Positions 49,573-57,101 of a DNA stretch of 62,755 nucleotides are shown piece by piece. The translations under genes and the position numbers were made by a program. The notes below the pieces were generated by a model. That model had not been told where the DNA came from and made no database searches. It saw only the letters and a list, made by a program, of their open reading frames with translations. How positions within the stretch are numbered: the stretch's first letter is position 1; each line of letters opens with the position of its first letter. Source of the DNA: a virus. The stretch is taken from the IMG/VR virus record IMGVR_UViG_3300009408_000004, positions 1-62,755 of that record, one strand, 5' to 3'.

Positions 49573-52278
49573 TCATAGTGGAGTTACCCCCAGCGAGCGC
49601 AACGCTCCTGCCTGTTGGAGCTTGCCCAGCACGCCGTTGAGTGTTTGGTCCTTGCGCCATGATTTGCCGCCCGTGACAGCTCGGGCTGGGCAGCGCTCAA
49701 TGAGGTCCGCCATGGAGGTGAACGGGGCTGCTTCTGCAATGGGGACAGCTGCCTTGGCACCCACTCCTTTGATTGAGGTTAGCCCTCGACGGATGGCCTG
49801 CTTGTCAGCGTCCATGGTCCACGACACACCAGACAGATTCACGTCGGCTCGCAGAATGCGCTGCTTACAGCGCCGGGCCTCGTCCACGTAGCCCTTCTCT
49901 TTGGGAGTGCCTGCCGTGGTGGCCAGCAGTGCAGCATGGAACTCCAGCGGGTAGTGGACCTTCAAGTAGGCGATCTGGTAGCCCAACAGCCCATAGGCTG
50001 TGGCGTGGGCCTTGTTGAAGCCATAGGCAGCGAAACCCTCTACAAGCGACCACGCCTCGCTGATCTGCTCTGGTGTCATGGCGGCAGCTGAGCACAAGTC
50101 ATCGAAGGTGCCATGGGCAGCAGCGAAGATGCGATCGGATGTCTCTGAGTAGCCACCCTTGGCGTGCTTGCCCTTCACCGCTTTGAGGAACCCGTTTAGC
50201 TCAGCCGGTGGCATCCCCAGATCACGAAGGATGGCCAGCACTTGCTCTTGAAACACAGGCACCCCATGGGTGGCCTTGAGGTGGCGTTTAAACACTGGGC
50301 CGGGATAGGTGACGATGGAGGGGTCGAGCTTGCCCTTGAGATATGCCGCCGTGTAGCCATGGTCAATTGTGGCCGGTCGATACAGAGCGTTCACAAGGAT
50401 CAGGTCAGCCACTGTGCGGACCTTCATTTCCTTGCACCCCTTGGATGCGGTCCAACCTTCCAGCTGGAACACGCCTGTGCCTGCCCGGCCACGTCGTAGC
50501 ATGGTCATGGTCTTGCGGTCATCGAGCGGTATCCACTCCAGCCCTTGCTTGCCAATCAGCTCCAATGTCATGGCGATGGTGCTCAGTGAGCGCAGACCGA
50601 GAATGTCGATCTTGACCAGCCCTGCATCCTCTACGTCGTCCATGGTCATCTGAGTCACGGTGGTGTCCGATGAGGCTATGAGCATGGTCGGAATCCAGTC
50701 GGTCACCTCCAACTCGGGCTGTGACAGCACGAAACCAGCCGCATGGGCACCCGGTGCGCTGCGAATTGGCAGCTTGGCCATGGCTGCGAGTTTGGCAGCA
50801 TCCTCTGGATACACCATGGCGAGGTCCTCCAGAGTGTCCACCCGTCCCAAAGTGGCAGCGAACTGGTCACCCAAAGTGCGCCGCTTGCTAGCGAGGTACT
50901 TCACGAACACACTGCCACGACCTGTTTCTTCGTCTAGCCCCATGCGACCATAAGTGCCAATGCCCACGAGCTTGTAGCGCTTGCTGAGCCACTCGATCAA
51001 GTCGCCTCTGCGCCGGTCCTCAATATCAAGGTCAATATCCGGTGGGCGCTCACGGTCAGGTGTCAGAAAACGATCGAAGGTCAGGTCCCAATAGATCGGG
51101 TCAGCCTGAGAGAAGCCAAGCAGGTAGCACACCAACGAGCCAGTGGCCGAGCCTCTGGCCATGACTTGGATGCCTTCGCTTTTGCACCATGCTACATAAT
51201 CGAGCACTAGCAGGAAGTAGCTCTCCATACCGCCTTGCTCGATCACGCCCAGCTCATAGCGGAGCGCATCAATGTACTGCCTGCCAGTGAGGCCACGATC
51301 AGCCATGGCCTCCCAGCACAGCCCGGCAAGTGAGGTGCCCTCGGAATCGTGCGCTCGCGGCACGTAATAGCTGTACTTGTCCAGTGGTGGAATGGTGAGG
51401 GTGTGTTTGCTTAGCAGGTCAGCGCTGCCTTCCAACCCGGCTTCCCACACTCGCTCCAGTTCAGCAGCCCCAACGAAGTGCGATTTCACCCATGGCTCAC
51501 TGGCGAGGTGGTACGAGTCACCCGGAAAGCCCACGTCACTGGGGTCAGCGCCATAGGCCAGAGCTTTCATGGTGGTGTGCAGCGGGCCATGAGCCTTGTC
51601 TGTGTAGTGACAGTCTTGAGTGACCATGAGTGGGAGCGACAGGTGCTGTGCCACTTTGTGCAGCTCCACTGCTAGCAAGTCATCGGTCCACGAGGCTGCT
51701 GAGGTGCCACTACCATGGTCAGTGTGGTGGTGCTGAACCTCTACATAAGTCGAGCCGGGGAACCAGCCCGCCAACATCTCAGTGAGCCGGGTAGCGTTGT
51801 TGAGGCCCTCTACCCCATCAGTCACCATGGCTTGCTGGACAAGCCCAAAGTAGCACCCAGTCAAACAAGCGATGCCATTGGTGCGACCTTCCGCTGCCAT
51901 TGATGCTAGATCGCTCAAAGCGATCCGGGGCTTGCGGTAGAAGTGGTCCCTGCGGTGGCTCAAAGAGGCCAGCTTCACCAACGCCTGATAGCCCTTGGTG
52001 GTGTACGCCATGAGGGTGATGTGGTAGCGCTTGGCATCCTTGGCAGGCTCATCCAAATCGAGCACGAGGTACGCCTCGATGCCGGGGAATGGCTTGAGGC
52101 CAGCTGCTCTACAGACGCGGTACAGCTCGAAGCTGCCAGCCATAGATCCATGGTCAGTGAGGGCTAGCGCTGGCTGCCCCATGTAAGCGGCTTTGGTTGC
52201 CAAGTCAGAGATGCTCGCCATGCTGTCAAGGCACGAGTACTCACTATGTACGTGAGCGTGCCACCAGTTGCTCCCCAT
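49573..52278 (-). CDS. dnaE: DNA polymerase III alpha subunit (DnaE-type)
   Basis: The 901-residue protein is a C-family replicative polymerase. The PHP domain opens with HAHVHSEYSCLDSMASISDL and continues ALALTDHGSMAGSFELY and GIEAYL. The palm holds the catalytic Asp residues in PPDIDLDIEDRRRG near residue 412. Fingers follow, with LVNALYRPATIDHG and GYVDEARRCK, and a helix-hairpin-helix (TSIKGVGAKAAVPIAEAAPF) near 840. It ends soon after, without the OB-fold and tau-binding domain of host DnaE (about 1100-1200 aa). With the phage helicase and primase it could form a self-sufficient fork, yet no clamp or clamp loader was recognised. Confidence 0.93.
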   Translation of the reverse strand: MGSNWWHAHVHSEYSCLDSMASISDLATKAAYMGQPALALTDHGSMAGSFELYRVCRAAGLKPFPGIEAYLVLDLDEPAKDAKRYHITLMAYTTKGYQALVKLASLSHRRDHFYRKPRIALSDLASMAAEGRTNGIACLTGCYFGLVQQAMVTDGVEGLNNATRLTEMLAGWFPGSTYVEVQHHHTDHGSGTSAASWTDDLLAVELHKVAQHLSLPLMVTQDCHYTDKAHGPLHTTMKALAYGADPSDVGFPGDSYHLASEPWVKSHFVGAAELERVWEAGLEGSADLLSKHTLTIPPLDKYSYYVPRAHDSEGTSLAGLCWEAMADRGLTGRQYIDALRYELGVIEQGGMESYFLLVLDYVAWCKSEGIQVMARGSATGSLVCYLLGFSQADPIYWDLTFDRFLTPDRERPPDIDLDIEDRRRGDLIEWLSKRYKLVGIGTYGRMGLDEETGRGSVFVKYLASKRRTLGDQFAATLGRVDTLEDLAMVYPEDAAKLAAMAKLPIRSAPGAHAAGFVLSQPELEVTDWIPTMLIASSDTTVTQMTMDDVEDAGLVKIDILGLRSLSTIAMTLELIGKQGLEWIPLDDRKTMTMLRRGRAGTGVFQLEGWTASKGCKEMKVRTVADLILVNALYRPATIDHGYTAAYLKGKLDPSIVTYPGPVFKRHLKATHGVPVFQEQVLAILRDLGMPPAELNGFLKAVKGKHAKGGYSETSDRIFAAAHGTFDDLCSAAAMTPEQISEAWSLVEGFAAYGFNKAHATAYGLLGYQIAYLKVHYPLEFHAALLATTAGTPKEKGYVDEARRCKQRILRADVNLSGVSWTMDADKQAIRRGLTSIKGVGAKAAVPIAEAAPFTSMADLIERCPARAVTGGKSWRKDQTLNGVLGKLQQAGALRSLGVTPL

Positions 52279-52284
52279 GGTGGA

Positions 52285-52728
52285 TCACCACTCCCTAGTG
52301 GACGCCACTGCCAGCGGTTTCTTGGCCTTGTTGTCGTAGGCGACCGTCTCCCACTGCGTGGGTAGCTTGCCGAGCATGTCATGGCGAGCCAACGCTGCCT
52401 TGAGCACTGCTTCGAGCATGGTGTCGAAACGGCCTGTTTCAATGTCCTGTACCAGTTGCTCCAGCATCGACTTGCGGGAATACAAAGGGCGAGGCGGCTT
52501 GGCTGCGGTAGGGGTCGAGATCCGCTTTGGCTTTGGCTTCGGCTTGACCGTGGGGGGTATGGCAGCCCCCGCCGCCTCTTTATCCAGCCGCTCAAACAGC
52601 TGCTTGCCTGCTGCTACAGCTGCGTTCTTCTCCAGCTCGGTGGCATAGCTACCGACTGAGTAGTCGACACCATGGTGGCGAAACTTGGCTCTCCAGCGAT
52701 GGAGTGAGGATGATGTGGTCTTGGTCAT
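52285..52728 (-). CDS. Unknown protein with small DNA-binding-like N-domain
   Basis: The 147-residue protein begins RWRAKFRHHGVDYSVGSYA, a three-stranded pattern like the arm-binding domains of integrases and AP2-like domains, then a Lys/Pro-rich linker (residues 60-75) and a helical C-terminal part. No catalytic motifs of an integrase are present. It precedes the polymerase gene by 6 nt. A DNA-binding accessory role is possible but unproven. Confidence 0.6.
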   Translation of the reverse strand: MTKTTSSSLHRWRAKFRHHGVDYSVGSYATELEKNAAVAAGKQLFERLDKEAAGAAIPPTVKPKPKPKRISTPTAAKPPRPLYSRKSMLEQLVQDIETGRFDTMLEAVLKAALARHDMLGKLPTQWETVAYDNKAKKPLAVASTREW

Positions 52729-53072
52729 GGGTCAGGCTTCGATCTGGTAATGAGGTCGTCATATTCATACGCCTCGTCTGGATAGTAGAAGGGGGTGAGC
52801 AAAGAGCCAGTTGGCGGGTGCGCCTTGGCATACTCAGCAGCAAGCCGCTTCCAGCGAAAGTTGGCCTTGCTCCTTTCCAGCTTGGCCACCCGCATGGTCC
52901 ACACCGTGATGTGGCGAGGGCACCTCGTAGTGCGGATGTTGGTCGCTGGGTCATAGCCGACAAGCCACCATTCAGCAGCTTCGTCTGTCGGGGCAGTCCA
53001 AACACCGCATTCATCGCACACCAACGGGGTGCCCTCTACTCGTGGGCCTCTACCCTTTCTAGGGAAGCTCAT
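52725..53072 (-). CDS. Unknown zinc-finger-like protein
   Basis: A 115-residue protein from ATG 53072, which overlaps the end of the upstream gene; ATG 53108 is an alternative. A CDEC...CPRH pair (LVCDECGVWTAP and RTTRCPRHITVW) may bind zinc. The C-terminus is acidic and Tyr-rich (PDEAYEYDDL). No family recognised. Confidence 0.6.
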   Translation of the reverse strand: MSFPRKGRGPRVEGTPLVCDECGVWTAPTDEAAEWWLVGYDPATNIRTTRCPRHITVWTMRVAKLERSKANFRWKRLAAEYAKAHPPTGSLLTPFYYPDEAYEYDDLITRSKPDP

Positions 53073-53694
53073 CAGCTGATGGTGAGTGGGGCACTGGGCC
53101 TTCACCATCGTCGTCAACATCGGCATCAGAGAACACCATGGCCGTAGGGTCATTGGCGAAATCCGACAGCAGGGCGTCAAGGTCGGCGTTGGCTGGCATG
53201 TCCGCCAGCACGTCGATCAATGGTTGCCCCACAGTAGGAGGTTTCACCTCTGGCTCTTGGCCTGCTGCCTCAGCCTCAGCGATGGCTCGCCTGCTGCCGG
53301 GGACTGGCTCTGGCAGTAGCGGCGGTGCCTCGCCCTCTTCGACCATGGGCAGTGATGAGGGGCGCTCACCAGTGCCTTGGCCAAGGTGGCGCTTGCCGTC
53401 AGGCCCAGTTGCTCGGCTGAGCCGGTAGTGGTCGTCGTATGGCACGCTGGCGTCGTAGCGGTAGAGCGTGCCGTACTCAGGATCTCTCATCTTGAGAATA
53501 CTGACATGCTGATGTGACTCCAGCTCTCGCAGGATGAAAGCGAAGGTCCTCGGGGAGAGCCTCCCCCCTGCGCTATCACGCAGCTCGTCCCATGAGACAG
53601 TGCTGCCTGAGAGCAGCAAGGCACACACATTGTGGCGTTTTGGGTCCCTGAGCTTGTCATACGGGTTGTGTGGGGTAGCAGCTTCCTCAGTCAT
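53059..53694 (-). CDS. Putative winged-helix protein
   Basis: Residues 10-80 have the pattern of a winged helix (SWDELRDSAGGRLSPRTFAF, then ILRELESHQHVSIL). The rest is Pro/Glu-rich and acidic, probably disordered. ATG 53694 has GAGGT 6 nt upstream. It may be a regulator or replication accessory; the acidic tail is common in phage regulators. No target can be named. Confidence 0.6.
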   Translation of the reverse strand: MTEEAATPHNPYDKLRDPKRHNVCALLLSGSTVSWDELRDSAGGRLSPRTFAFILRELESHQHVSILKMRDPEYGTLYRYDASVPYDDHYRLSRATGPDGKRHLGQGTGERPSSLPMVEEGEAPPLLPEPVPGSRRAIAEAEAAGQEPEVKPPTVGQPLIDVLADMPANADLDALLSDFANDPTAMVFSDADVDDDGEGPVPHSPSADELP

Positions 53695-53754
53695 GGGGCA
53701 CCTCGCTCAGAACGACTCGTATTCGTCCTCTAGTTGGTTCCGGTGGCGTGCTCT

Positions 53755-54483
53755 TCAACGCTCGACTGCCTCTACGAGCAGTGACATCAGCTCACCGCGC
53801 TTGGCACCCTCGCTGAATGCAATGCCCATGCCCTTGGCTGCCGCCTCCAGCTCATCCCGGTCCATGGTGAGCACCTGTTCCATGGTGGGCGCAGTGACTT
53901 CAGCTGGGGCAGCGGGAGCTGCTTCGTCGTCTTCAGTGTCGGTGTCATCGGCGCTGAAGGGGTCGGGGTTGGACAGCCCAAGCGCATCATTGCGAGCAGT
54001 GACGAGCGTCTCGATGAGGTCGAGCGTCTCATATTTGTCAAGGTTGCGCTCAGTGGGAGCGTCCGCCAGTGCTTTGTAGGTGGTGTCCTTCATTGTGGTG
54101 CCGAGACGCACGAGGTTGAAGTCCCGGTCGGTGATGGTGCCAGTGATTGAGGCGATCTCCAGCAGATCATTGGCCAGCGACTTGACGATGCGGAGTGGGA
54201 CCACTTCGTCGGAATCAATGTCTACGGCAGCAGCGAGGTAGCGCTTCTTGGCAAACACGCCATCAGGAAGCACCTCGCCATTCTCCATGGGCACCATGCG
54301 CTGGATGTCCTGCGCCCAATACTCGCTGAAGCCAACCCACTCTTCTGGGCCATGCAAGAAGCGCACCTTGATGCCGTCGGCATTGACATTCTTGATCCAC
54401 GCTGCCGAGCCGGGTGGCCGAGCTTTGAGGTCTTTCTTGAAGTTCTCGATTGAGCCGAGTTTCTCGGCAGCTATCTTGCCCAT
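53755..54483 (-). CDS. Putative ssDNA-binding or replication accessory protein
   Basis: The 242-residue protein has ATG 54483 with AAGGAGG about 9 nt upstream. A beta-rich core (AWIKNVNADGIKVRFLHGPE, EWVGFSEYWAQ, RYLAAAVDIDSDEVVPLRIV, TDRDFNLVRLGTTMKDTTY) is followed by an acidic region near residues 180-195 and a helical end. This layout, OB-like core plus acidic tail, is that of phage ssDNA-binding proteins, and the position next to the polymerase fits. Family assignment is uncertain. Confidence 0.55.
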   Translation of the reverse strand: MGKIAAEKLGSIENFKKDLKARPPGSAAWIKNVNADGIKVRFLHGPEEWVGFSEYWAQDIQRMVPMENGEVLPDGVFAKKRYLAAAVDIDSDEVVPLRIVKSLANDLLEIASITGTITDRDFNLVRLGTTMKDTTYKALADAPTERNLDKYETLDLIETLVTARNDALGLSNPDPFSADDTDTEDDEAAPAAPAEVTAPTMEQVLTMDRDELEAAAKGMGIAFSEGAKRGELMSLLVEAVER

Positions 54484-54523
54484 GTGGTGGGCCTCCTTGT
54501 TTGGTTGGTGGGGAGTGGGGAGT

Positions 54524-54552
54524 ACGTTACTTGCTCGTTGATGCCATTGCAA
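54524..54552 (-). promoter_or_regulatory. Putative promoter before 53755 gene
   Basis: Minus strand -35 TTGCAA (54552-54547), 17 nt, -10 TAACGT (54529-54524). The start codon is about 40 nt downstream. Confidence 0.5.
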
Positions 54553-54564
54553 GTCATTGCTGGA

Positions 54565-54978
54565 TCAATCGCCAGTGATGGGGACCACGGGCAGAGGCGC
54601 AGGCACGTTTGCCCAGTACGTCTCAATGGCTGAGATCAACTCGGCACCATAGCTGTCGTCCACAGGCATGGTCTTCACTTTGCCATTCGCCATGACAGCG
54701 TTGTCGTACAAGACACCGCGCTCGATGAGCACCGAGCGACCAGTCTCGGGGCAATGGACATACAAGCTGGTCCCACAGTCAGGCCCTGTGTATTGGTCCA
54801 TCATTCGGTGGTGAACCTGAACCGTGGTCAGGTTCATTCCCTCTTCGGCTTCGGGCTGGCAAGCGCTGTGGATTGGGCGCAGCACACCGCTATGGGCGAC
54901 TGCCCATGGTGACAGCGGATCAACAGCCTCACTGCACACTCCACAGCTGCTGTAGTAACTGAAGGTCACAATGCTCAT
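54565..54978 (-). CDS. Unknown 137-residue Cys-containing protein
   Basis: ATG 54978 lies just after the previous stop, with AGGAG about 9 nt upstream. It starts SIVTFSYYSSCGVCSEAVDP and includes IHSACQPEAEEG, which together may bind zinc, then QYTGPDCGTSLYVHCPETGR and a helical end. No family recognised. Confidence 0.65.
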   Translation of the reverse strand: MSIVTFSYYSSCGVCSEAVDPLSPWAVAHSGVLRPIHSACQPEAEEGMNLTTVQVHHRMMDQYTGPDCGTSLYVHCPETGRSVLIERGVLYDNAVMANGKVKTMPVDDSYGAELISAIETYWANVPAPLPVVPITGD

Positions 54979-54980
54979 GG

Positions 54981-55421
54981 TCAGTGCTCTCCTGTGGTCG
55001 TGTCGATGTCGTCGTCGTCTTGGTAAGCGTTTGGCTCGAATCGAATGTGCCCAACTCGACCTTCTTTGGCCGTGATGCACTCAGCCACCATGGAGGCGTC
55101 GATGAGGCCCAGCTCGATAGCTGCTTCCAGCTTGCCAAGGTCTGGTGTTTCCACCACCACCATAGCTCGCTGGTCAGGTGTCAGCTGGCTGAGCAGCGCC
55201 TTCCAGTCGAGCACCTCTTTGGTACCCGGAGCGACAAGGGTGATTATGCCATGGTCGCCTTGCCATACCTTGGCGTCGGTTTCTTCCATTTCGTTCTTGG
55301 TGTTGCTGCGCCAGCGGTCGTAGTTGGCCTTGGTTGTGTCGGCAGTTTCTTTGGCGAGCTTGCCAATTTTGATGATTGACTCGATCACCGCTTGGCTCGG
55401 CTGCTCTTTTGCATTTGTCAC
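54981..55421 (-). CDS. Unknown 146-residue protein
   Basis: The first 60 residues form a long helix (VIESIIKIGKLAKETADTTK), followed by a mixed domain (GIITLVAPGTKEVLDWKALL) and an acidic end (NAYQDDDDIDTTTGEH). The ATG overlaps the stop of the deacetylase-like gene. No family recognised. Confidence 0.68.
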   Translation of the reverse strand: MTNAKEQPSQAVIESIIKIGKLAKETADTTKANYDRWRSNTKNEMEETDAKVWQGDHGIITLVAPGTKEVLDWKALLSQLTPDQRAMVVVETPDLGKLEAAIELGLIDASMVAECITAKEGRVGHIRFEPNAYQDDDDIDTTTGEH

Positions 55422-56383
55422 TTTTTCTCCTTTGTTGGCTGGTTGGCTGCGTCGATGGTGGCCATGTGTAGCTCCACGATGTCATCCATGGTGGCAGCTC
55501 CCCCTTGGTACCCGCCAGCCAAGACGAAGGAAACTGGCACTTTGTGTTGCCCTGCTCGTGCAAAGACACGGCGCTCACGCTCTTTAATGGTGGCCTTCTC
55601 CAGCTCGGGGTAGGAATCCACCCCGGCATTGTAGAGCACCACCAGAGCGTCGTCCCATGGCACTAAGTCGAGCGCTTGGTCGATGGTGTCCAGATAGATG
55701 GCATTGGCATTGGGGCGCAATTGGAAGCTCTTGTCATCCCATAGCTGAGGCAGCAGTAGCGACGAGCTAGGATGAGCGGGGGCGTAGTGGTCATAGCTCT
55801 CGGTGCTCACATCGACCATCACCACATGGTTGTGGAGGGCTTTGTCCTCGGCAAGAAACGAGTTGGTGCCCCCTCCGCAATGGGCATCGAAGTCGAGAAT
55901 GACGATTTTCTTGCGAGCCAACTTCGCCTCAAACGTGAGTGACCGAGCAGCGCAAGCTAGCCCATTGATTGTGCAGAAGCCTGCTCCCCGATCCCGGCGA
56001 GCATGGTGTAGGCCGGATGATAGTGACCCAGTGTTGCGCCGCCCAATCGCTGCCAAGCGAGCAGCCATGGTTGTGCCGGTGGTGGATGCTACCGCCATGG
56101 TCCAAATGCCCCGGTCCCACGGGAACCCCTGAGACTGAGCCAGCTCGAACGGCTCACCAGTTTGGAGAGCCAGCAGGTAGGCAGGGTCATGGAGGTCCTC
56201 GATCAGCTTTTCAACTGCCCACTTGTATGTGTTGGTAACACCACGCAACTGGTAGCCAGCCAACTCGGCCTCGGCTGCTACCAAGGCCGACTTGCGAGTG
56301 GTGTCGAAACTGTGGCCTGCTGCCACGTACTGCTCCGTCCAGTAGAGAGGCAACGAATGGTTGGCAGTTTGTGTGTTTGTCAT
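55418..56383 (-). CDS. Histone-deacetylase-fold amidohydrolase
   Basis: The 321-residue protein has the signature series of the HDAC / acetylpolyamine amidohydrolase family: SGLHHARRDRGAGFCTINGL with the His pair 126-127, VILDFDAHCGGGT with zinc ligands Asp 166 and His 168, LYNAGVDSYPE with the third ligand Asp, and FVLAGGYQGG with the catalytic Tyr. These enzymes remove acetyl groups from lysine side chains, polyamines or related amides. ATG 56383 has GAGAGG 6 nt upstream. It lies among DNA-metabolism genes, in the same genome as three GNAT acetyltransferase domains. Confidence 0.87.
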   Translation of the reverse strand: MTNTQTANHSLPLYWTEQYVAAGHSFDTTRKSALVAAEAELAGYQLRGVTNTYKWAVEKLIEDLHDPAYLLALQTGEPFELAQSQGFPWDRGIWTMAVASTTGTTMAARLAAIGRRNTGSLSSGLHHARRDRGAGFCTINGLACAARSLTFEAKLARKKIVILDFDAHCGGGTNSFLAEDKALHNHVVMVDVSTESYDHYAPAHPSSSLLLPQLWDDKSFQLRPNANAIYLDTIDQALDLVPWDDALVVLYNAGVDSYPELEKATIKERERRVFARAGQHKVPVSFVLAGGYQGGAATMDDIVELHMATIDAANQPTKEKK

Positions 56384-57063
56384 GCTTGCCTCTCTGCGGA
56401 TTGCCAATTGATGGTGCTGCCAGCTGGGGCGGGCTTGAAGCAAGCCCACACTGAGATCACACCATCAGCAGTGCGCTGGCGGGTGGTGACCTTGTGGTAG
56501 GTGAGTGCATTCCGAGCACGGTTCACGGCCGGGCGCTCAGCAGAAGTGAGCACGATGGCCCATCGGCCGGGGTTGGCCTTGAGGGCCTCAGCGATGGTTA
56601 CCCACGACTCACGCTCTTGCATGGGCGGAGTAGTGTCCTGCCAGTCCAGCTCGACACTGGCCACAACAGGTGCTGGAGCTTCAACAACAGGTGCTGGAGC
56701 TTCAACAACAGGTGCTGGAGCTTCAACAACAGGTGCTGGAGCTTCAACAACAGGTGCTGGAGCTTCAACAACAGGTGCTGGAGCTTCAGTAGCGGCCTCT
56801 AGGGGCGTTGCTACTGCGACTGGAGCTTCTGGGTGGTGTGACGATGCCATGGCGGCAGCCACGCTCACTACCGGGGCTGTTGGAGCCAGCTCTAGGCCAG
56901 CTGCCACTCGACAGCCACCAACATGGCAGTTGCCATGGCTACCGCGGTCGTGGTCGTCGAGAATGCGTGACCCGGTTGGGTCCTTGACTGTGCTGTGGCC
57001 GTCACACTCTCTGAGTGTCTTGCCACAGGCTGGACATCCGATATTTACTTGGGTGAGGTTCAT
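56380..57063 (-). CDS. Unknown protein with zinc finger and EAPAPVV repeats
   Basis: A 227-residue protein from ATG 57063 (AAAGGAGG 6 nt upstream). The N-terminal part has CPACGKTLREC plus NCHVGGC, a likely zinc site. Residues near 93-134 are six exact EAPAPVV repeats, forming a stiff Pro-rich linker. The C-terminal domain (about 150-225: SWVTIAEALKANPGRWAIVL, then RNALTYHKVTTRQRTADGVI) is a small conserved actinophage-type domain of unknown function. Its stop overlaps the deacetylase start. Confidence 0.7.
   Translation of the reverse strand: MNLTQVNIGCPACGKTLRECDGHSTVKDPTGSRILDDHDRGSHGNCHVGGCRVAAGLELAPTAPVVSVAAAMASSHHPEAPVAVATPLEAATEAPAPVVEAPAPVVEAPAPVVEAPAPVVEAPAPVVEAPAPVVASVELDWQDTTPPMQERESWVTIAEALKANPGRWAIVLTSAERPAVNRARNALTYHKVTTRQRTADGVISVWACFKPAPAGSTINWQSAERQA
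56663..56788 (-). repeat. 21-bp tandem repeat (six units)
   Basis: Six exact units of 21 bp encode EAPAPVV. The identity at third positions shows recent expansion; unit number is likely to vary between isolates or be miscounted in assembly. Confidence 0.95.
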
Positions 57064-57101
57064 AGCGCCCTCCTTTGAGCGATGTGATGGTGTGGTGGTG
57101 A

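Noticed and set aside
52285-52728. Integrase candidate
   Set aside because: The N-terminal part resembles an arm-binding domain, but there is no tyrosine or serine recombinase catalytic motif in the 147 residues.
56663-56788. CRISPR array
   Set aside because: The 21-bp repeats have no spacers and encode a Pro-rich linker. No other spaced repeats or cas operon occur; the Cas4-like protein is a stand-alone phage nuclease.
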